Part shown: positions 57,605 to 64,000 of the stretch, piece by piece
Position numbering within the stretch: position 1 is the stretch's first letter
How the letters are laid out: each line of letters starts with the position of its first letter
NCBI GenBank assembly: GCA_916610825.1
Contig: OU744449.1
Span: forward strand, 6,633,243-6,697,242
From: Haliclystus octoradiatus
Lineage: Eukaryota; Cnidaria; Staurozoa; Stauromedusae; Haliclystidae
Reading direction: 5' to 3'
Length of the DNA stretch: 64,000 nt
Translations under genes and position numbers: made by a program
Notes under the pieces: generated by a model
The model's input: the letters and a program-made list of their open reading frames with translations, nothing else
Told to the model about the DNA's origin: nothing
The model's database searches: none

Positions 57605-60600
57605 TCAGCTATATAGATAATTATCATTATCCTTTATACATGGTTCTTTTAACAATGGTGGTTTTCCAGACAAATGGGCACCATAGTGATAATCAACTAA
57701 TGCTGGAAGATTTGTAAAATCAGGACCAGACTGGAAGCTATAAGTGATAGCACCATTCGCACCTACCCCCTGATGAAATGAAGAAAAAAAAAACAGAAAG
57801 AAAGCTCTATTACAAATTCAGAAATTCAAAATGAGAATACATCAAAATTAATATAAACGCGTGACTGCTAACTGTTTTTATTTCATATTACTTTGACTTT
57901 CTAATATGTATGTAGTGTCGACAAAAGATTAAACTTTCCAAAATCCTAGATCATTTCTACTTTTATAATTTATTATCATTATGCGGTTTGACGCATAAAT
58001 ATGAGCTTCTGAAATATATGAGGGTACCACCTGAGTATCTGCTAAAAATTTTTGATGTGAGAATTGTGTGACTTGCTTCAGGTATTTATTGCAATTATGC
58101 CTTTGACCATTTTATTAATTGCAGTTTCTACTTCTTGCAAGTTATACTCTAACTGTCTGTAGTACTATGCATAATTGCTTGCCATAGTGTGTCTAAACTT
58201 GTAATATAATGTCCCGTATAATGTAGCCTCTTCCTCAATTTCCTGTGCTAGAGTCATAATCCATGACATGATTGCATGTAGCAATGTACAACGAAGGTTT
58301 GATTCCATCCAAGTCGGGATCTATCCCTAGCTAAAAGATGGACGACATCGTTGAGAGACCGGGTCCAATATCTCCACACCGTGTTAAATATGTTGATACT
58401 GTAATTGATATGCAACACTTATTAATCAATATACGGTATTTCTTATTCATTTTGAAAGGTCATGCATTCCTGTCACAAACGAACTTAACACGCCCGTAAC
58501 TACAAGCTTCTGACCGGGGGTGTTTGTCTCTCCTTCCTTGGTAGTTACGACCGATGATATTATCAATACCGTTGTAGTTTTAAAAAGTATAAGTAAAACA
58601 AATGGGAAGAATGTAAGAATAATATCACCTGTAAAATTTCGTAGTGAATGACTTTGCCATTCCGCACAGCACTCAGAACTAATATACCCGTCGACGAAGT
58701 ACTTTCTCGCACAAGAAACATCCTGTGAAATTGGAGTTTTCAAAATGTGACTACAGTATTCAGAACTGTCCATTGCAACCATGTCAAAGATTTTCTCGCA
58801 CCAGGTATATATACTAATCTACTTACCCTTCATTAAAACCTCGCCTAACTAACATTTTCTCGGCATCTTCCCTTCCTACGGTACCGTGAAACCAACCTTT
58901 ATCTTTTACAGATGTAGATGAAATTGGTGTCAAAGTAGTTTTAGTTGGAGTTCTTGGTTCTTTTAACTAATATCAAATAAGAGAAAACAAATGATATTCA
59001 TATAGGAACGTAACAATTTTATGGTACGCTTTACAAATTGTGAATTTTGATGGGTAGATTAATTTCTAGCAAACGGACAATCGATCTTGATGCCCTGTAA
59101 TGTTTTAGATTGTTGTCGTATATTTTTCTAGAAAAAGCAATAAAAACTGAAAAGTTTTTGATGTCAATGATGGATTATTAAATAAGAAAGTATAAAATCA
59201 GCATATGATATAAATGTAACGTAAATATACCTACATCAGTTGTGTTTTCAAGTAGCTCTTTGAGTTTCTGATGACGACGGGAAGCTGTTCGATAACTTTC
59301 TCTTAATTCTGATCCATACTAAACAGCAATAGAAAAAAGAAAATAAAATAAAAGTCTAACATGATAAAAGTCTAACGTGAAGTAGGGAATGATCAATGAA
59401 ATTGTCAAGGGGGATATTAAGCGTTACTAATTACGATATCTCTCTACTGATTGTAATCTAGGTCGTATTCTGAAAATTGTAATTTTTGTTGCTATTTTGC
59501 TTTAATTATTACATATCAAGTATATATAATTGAGAGCACAGGGGGGAGTACTTCGGTAACGGGGATGTGCCATTTTCAAAATTAGAGGAAAATCAAAAAA
59601 TGTCAAAGCAAAGGAGGATGGAGACCCTAAAACTTCATGTTTTTACAAGCAAAACAAAGGAAACGTTTCTAAAATTTGAAAATCTCTAAATTAACACCGT
59701 AAAATTTCACAAGAATCTGGAAAAGGTACCCATTAAAAGTGGTACGTCCCCGTACAGCCGAAGTGTGGAAGTCACCCCCCCCCCCCCCGGGAGTTGAGAG
59801 TAAATATGTCTTCAAGTCAATATCACTGTTATCTAATTAGTAGTGGTATTATATAGATAGTTAATGGTCATTAGCAATATGTAGCACCTATTTTTGCATC
59901 TTCCGTTTATCTAAGAATGTGTTCGAATATTTGCAGGTTACATAGACTTATTGCTATAGAGAGAACGGAACGTAATACATATCATAATTGGACCGTACTT
60001 TTGCAAGACGAAATCCAACAATCCAACTTTGAAGTATCTCGTCACTGGAGGCACTGAAACACTTTAATTGCTTCCATTCCTTAGCAATATTGGGCTGTAT
60101 AAAATAAATAAATAATCACCATTTTATTTGTATGCAGAAAAAAAAAGTGAGTATCTACGGGAGTAGGTAGGATTGCAGATATAGTTTGCTTTGGTGAGGA
60201 TAGATTCGTTGGATAATACTATACCGCCAGACGAAGACAAAGTTAGTTTAGGCTAATAAGAAACTGAAAAAAGCTCCAAAAATTTATGAAAATATGAAAG
60301 TTTAGATGCCTGCATGATTTTCGCATAATTTTTCTTCATTATATACCGGACTAAAACATCGTCTCTACTAGTATATACGTTTCTGGTAGTGAGTGAGCTA
60401 TCTGTTAACCTTACTTAGGGAGTTACCCACCGGAAATTAAGTACATCGATTATTTTCCGATCAGCTGGTATAGCGTATGAACTCATCTTCAGTATATGCA
60501 CGATAATATTGCTATTTGATTATAAAAATCACAAGACAATAGTAATTTTGAATGTGTTTTATCAGAAAAATCTCAACGTTTCAGTTTTTCGTGTGTGGTC

Positions 60601-63600
60601 ATTTTCAAGAGTGAAAGAAATTTAATTTTATCAAGTTAACTTTTAAAATGTAAATAATCAATTTGTAAAATATATAATATAGGTATTATAGTAAACTTAG
60701 GCATAAGTAAGAAATAAATGAACTATTTGCAGTATAAAAGTAAACTTGATAAAGTTAAATTTCTTTCACTTTTGGAATGGTCACAGACAAATTCCAAAAC
60801 ATTGAGTTTTCTAATAAAACACATTCAAAATTACTATTGTTTTTAGATTTTTGTTATCAAATGCTGTAAGAAGAAGATATTCACCAATTATTGCTATTGT
60901 AGCCTATAATTAATATTATATTGCTATTTTTCAGGAAACTTTATAACAATTAAAGACTTTAAAATACAATGTTTCCATGTACTTACGATCAAACAGAAAC
61001 AATGTTTACGAGGTGCTCTGTGTACTTTTCGAAATCGTTTCGTTCCAACGTACAGTCGAACGCATTCAAAGGGCGTGTATTGTACCATATCTCTAATGTC
61101 CTACAAAACAACCAAGTAAACAAATTCAAAATATACACAAGAAAACTTTAATTCCTGCCTGTTTCCTGTGTACAAAAGTACTATCCAACAGCCAGGTATG
61201 AGATGAACTTTTGCTATTACATGTAATATTAAAAGATAATAAGTTGCAAAATCTAGGTGTCCAAAAATTAAGATATATTTAATCTTATACGTTGTCATTA
61301 AATTCTTTATAATTTGTTACCGCGGAGTTATATAATGCAGATGCACCTTTGATTTCCCTCTTTTTGAATAATATAAACCAGAACTCCGCAAATGGAAGTA
61401 ACGTTTTTTCCATCTAGCTTTCTTGAAACTTGAAACGTGCATCGATCCTTTAAACTCTGGAACCTTGTCAGTATCGCTTAGCAGTTTCTAAAAATCAACA
61501 AATTCATAAATATGAATTACTATAGGCCTAGTACGAATCAATTTAAGCAACGTTGAAACATCGTCCTTCATAATTATGCCTGTATATATATTGAATGAGA
61601 ATGAATTTGACAGTGTAATTAAACGGAATTTTTGCAGATTGTTTCTTCTTGACTTTGGTTTGGCTTTCAAACAAAATGGAAATGTGACGGACCTCATACT
61701 CGCTCGTATGAATAAAGGGTTACCACACACTTGCCATGTTTGTATTCATAGTTACTAAACGATAAAATGTTGGGAGACACGAGTGAAGCGCTAAAAAATC
61801 ACGAGCTCCGAGCGAGTGATTTTTAGCTTCCTGAGTGTCTCCTAACTTTTTCGAGTTTAGTAAGTATGAATACAAACATGGCAAGTGTGTGGTAACCCTT
61901 TTCTAAAATAAAACAAACGTCGGAATTTCATTCGAGGGCAGATTCTCAATACACGAATTCACAATTTAAAATTCAATTTCAATTCATAAACCAAGCAAAG
62001 GAAATCCCACAACAAGATATATATTGTTGAATAAAGAAAGACATATCCAAGAACTTCTGTAATATAAATTGTACATAGTTCTCTAGAAATTGATGTACTA
62101 ATTGTTATCTAAATTTAAGGTTTACCTTGAAACAGCGTAGCCTATAATTGTATCTCATTCTGTGTTTTTATTTTGCATGCTGCACGGCGAACAACTCATT
62201 TACCACGCTCTTCAATAAATATAAAGATCTTCAGCTAAATGTCGTTTTGTAAATCGTAGCCATTATTGAGATATTTATTGGGTTGTTATCAAAAAGTTAT
62301 AGTTTCTGTATTTTATCACAGATCAAACTTTTTGAAGCTAGCGGTTTTTCCCGGTTTTCGGAGCCATGTTTTACCCTAGGATTTCATGCACGCTCTTTCG
62401 ACCAATCAGATCGCAGAAAACCTTCGTGATATTTTAGAATCACTGTTCATGAGAGCCGACCTATACTCAGCCACCAGACTTTAAAAAGGGAAAAGCACAA
62501 TTAAACCACCCTTATACAACCTTCATCTGCGTGGAGAGTACTCAGCAATTATGATGGGAGATAATATATAGGCGTGTAATCCAAGAATATGATTTTGAGT
62601 TGAACCATGACATTCGCAAGTGGAAATGACTGAAACACAATTTCGAAAAATTGACAAAACTCTCTACATTGTCCATTCTCAAAATTGATATCGTTGTGCA
62701 AGTAATATGGAAATGAATAAGTGTGTGAGTGAGCGGATTTATCGGGGGTTTTATTTATCATCGTCTTCCAACAAGAGAAATATTTCTCTTTTCCATTGTT
62801 ACAATGGGATTTTTTCGATATGTGTGTATAAAAAGTGGGTCCCAATTGGACCAGATAAATTGAATGAATATCATCTTACTATTTTGCACAGTCTAAATTG
62901 AATAACTTGAATTGAAAGATTCGTTAGGGGCATTTTATGTTATGAGATATAGCCCCAAGGGGTATAACTCCCATATGACGTGCTACTTTTTGGGTCCATA
63001 TTCCACCTGAGAAAAACTTTTTGGGTGGTCTCCATTTCTGACTTTCTAGAAAATTTAAAAAAGAAAATAAATTTATAGAACTTCAAAATTTAAAATAAAT
63101 TTGGAAGAACTTGTTTTAAATTTGTGGAACTTTATTTGAGTCATTTCCAAGTTGTATAGAACTTTTGGGTAGCATTTACTGCATTTTTGGAACTTTGGGT
63201 AGCATTTTCTTCCAAAGTGATACCCCCGTCCATGAAGCACTTGAGTTACCCCATCCCCCAGGAATATAGCCTATACAAAAGTTAATTAAGAATAACCAAG
63301 AAAGTATCCAACATGTAATTCTTTACTTGTGAAATCTACTAAATGACACTATATTGTATACCTCGACAAGAAATGTTTTCATTTGCTCAGCCCTATCAGA
63401 GACTGCTTTCTCTTTTGCTTTACCAATAAAAAATTTAGGATGGAAATATTTCTGTAAGTATAAAGAAGGATTGATATTAATATGTAATAATGAGTTAGTT
63501 AATACGAAACCTAATTGATATTATCGATTGTGTAGTTTATTTTTTAAAAACTCACCAGAGCATTATTGAAAAAATCATATTTTAGTCGATTGTTACAAAA

Positions 63601-63677
63601 AATTAAAACATTGTGTGACGCAGCAGCCCACGATTGAATTACACTGATTACAACATCATGATCTTCAAGGCATCTTT
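57605..63677 (-). CDS. GRB7/10/14: GRB7/GRB10/GRB14-family adaptor (RA end, PH, SH2), 5' end off the window
   Basis: Cytoplasmic adaptor that binds phosphotyrosine of receptor kinases through SH2 and membranes through RA-PH (family knowledge). Exons in transcript order: 63556-63677, 63362-63451, 61347-61487, 60987-61100, 59999-60094, 59235-59318, 58827-58966, 58629-58722, 57605-57769 (stop TGA). All GT-AG with matching phases, about 347 residues visible. RA end: CLEDHDVVISVIQSW, LKYDFFNNALKYF. PH: PEFKGSMHVSSFKKARWKKR, RSSGLYYSKRGKSK, HCFCLI, SWIVGFRLAKYG. SH2: GWFHGTVGREDAEKML, GMFLVRES with the phosphotyrosine Arg, HYEIL, NLPALVDYH. The linker between PH and SH2 is about 50 residues and lacks a recognisable BPS motif. 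For exon 61347 I used an internal donor (AAG|GTGCAT) because the GTAACA site at 61320 breaks the frame. Upstream exons lie to the right of the window. Confidence 0.88.
59536..59790. repeat. Dispersed inverted-repeat element, fuller copy
   Basis: The left end GGGGGGAGTACTTCGGTAAC with GGGGATGTGCC and the right end GTACGTCCCCGTACAGCCGA, AGTGTGGAAGTCACCCCCC are roughly inverse. A C-run of about 14 closes it. The right half matches 12695-12850. Lies in a GRB-like gene intron. Confidence 0.6.
60537..60839. mobile_element. ~300-bp foldback element in a GRB-like intron
   Basis: CAATAGTAATTTTGAATGTG at 60537 is the exact inverse of the sequence ending at 60839. Homology continues through GTGTTTTAT, and again at GAAAGAAATTTAA / TTAAATTTCTTTC near the centre, giving arms of over 100 bp with interruptions. 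No target duplication was resolved. Confidence 0.8.
61714..61901. mobile_element. ~190-bp palindromic foldback element in a GRB-like intron
   Basis: AAAGGGTTACCACACACTTG and GCCATGTTTGTATTCATA on the left invert exactly at the right end, and further pairing includes GGGAGACAC/GTGTCTCC and AAAATCAC/GTGATTTT around a GAGCTC centre. The plus-strand frame here (61576-61758) is not a gene. Confidence 0.8.
61902..63361. other. Intron of the GRB-like gene
   Basis: About 1.5 kb between exons 61347-61487 and 63362-63451. I see AT-rich sequence and, at 62950-63250, a region with repeated GGAACTT / TTTGGGTAGCATTT words and loosely inverse G-rich ends (GGGGTATAACTC / GAGTTACCCC), possibly another small element. 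No gene supported. Confidence 0.4.
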
Positions 63678-64000
63678 CTATAAATATGAAACAAACATAG
63701 CCTACATATAAGCAAATGATACAAGTACAGCAGTCACCTGCATCAAACAAAAACAAAGGGGGAACCAAAACTTTTTAGAGTTTGGTCCAAGATATCTATA
63801 AAATGTTTTATTTCGATTCGAAGAGGGGCATTGTTTGGGATATACTGGGTTAAAGGAAACATTGAAATGAAGAGACGGAATTCCTCTTATACTAACAGTA
63901 GCCCTAAATATGAGGTTTTGTAGAAGAATCAAATGTAATGAATACTGCTTTGAAACACTTGCCGTCAAAAACATCTTGTTCTCCAGATGGTTATCCTACT

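Noticed and set aside
61320..61346. Longer version of the GRB-like PH exon ending at the GTAACA donor
   Set aside because: It ends in phase 2, while the next exon must be read in phase 0 to keep PH homology. The internal donor at 61346 restores the frame.

Overview
The window is eukaryotic nuclear DNA from an animal, most likely an invertebrate. It is AT-rich, the genes are split by many GT-AG introns, and intergenic and intronic DNA is full of short inverted-repeat transposons. No prokaryotic operons, rRNA, tRNA or CRISPR arrays were seen. I cannot place the species from sequence alone.

Layout: (1) Left edge, plus strand, 518-2535: the last three exons of a SAM + U-box gene that fits WDSUB1; its WD40 part lies off the left edge. 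(2) Minus strand, 4779-5852 and 9131-10168: two intronless, clearly paralogous class A GPCR genes. (3) 10464-12609: a 2.1-kb foldback element whose two arms are arrays of about 162-bp repeats. (4) Minus strand, 13735-52621: one very large gene, about 39 kb and 38 coding exons, for a KMT2C/KMT2D (MLL3/MLL4, Trr-Lpt) histone H3K4 methyltransferase. I traced it exon by exon; all phases join and the coding sum is 12,804 nt, about 4,267 residues plus stop. Domain order is ePHD1, PHD1-3, PHD4-6, HMG box, long Ser/Thr/Gln/Asn-rich regions, ePHD2, FYRN, FYRC, WDR5-binding (Win) motif, SET, post-SET. (5) 52622-57604: intergenic, with a decayed non-LTR retrotransposon tail, hairpins and a possible promoter region. 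(6) Minus strand, 57605-63677 and on past the right edge: a GRB7/10/14-family adaptor (end of RA domain, PH, SH2), 5' end missing.

The genes are functionally unrelated neighbours (ubiquitin ligase-like protein, receptors, chromatin enzyme, signalling adaptor); nothing suggests joint regulation. The main novelty is in the repeats: inverted-repeat elements that carry internal satellite arrays, a non-autonomous hAT family with three copies showing near-perfect 8-bp target duplications, and a MULE-like element with a 9-bp duplication. In the proteins, the KMT2 Win motif has Val where Ala is usual, and the GRB-like adaptor has a short PH-SH2 linker without a recognisable BPS region.
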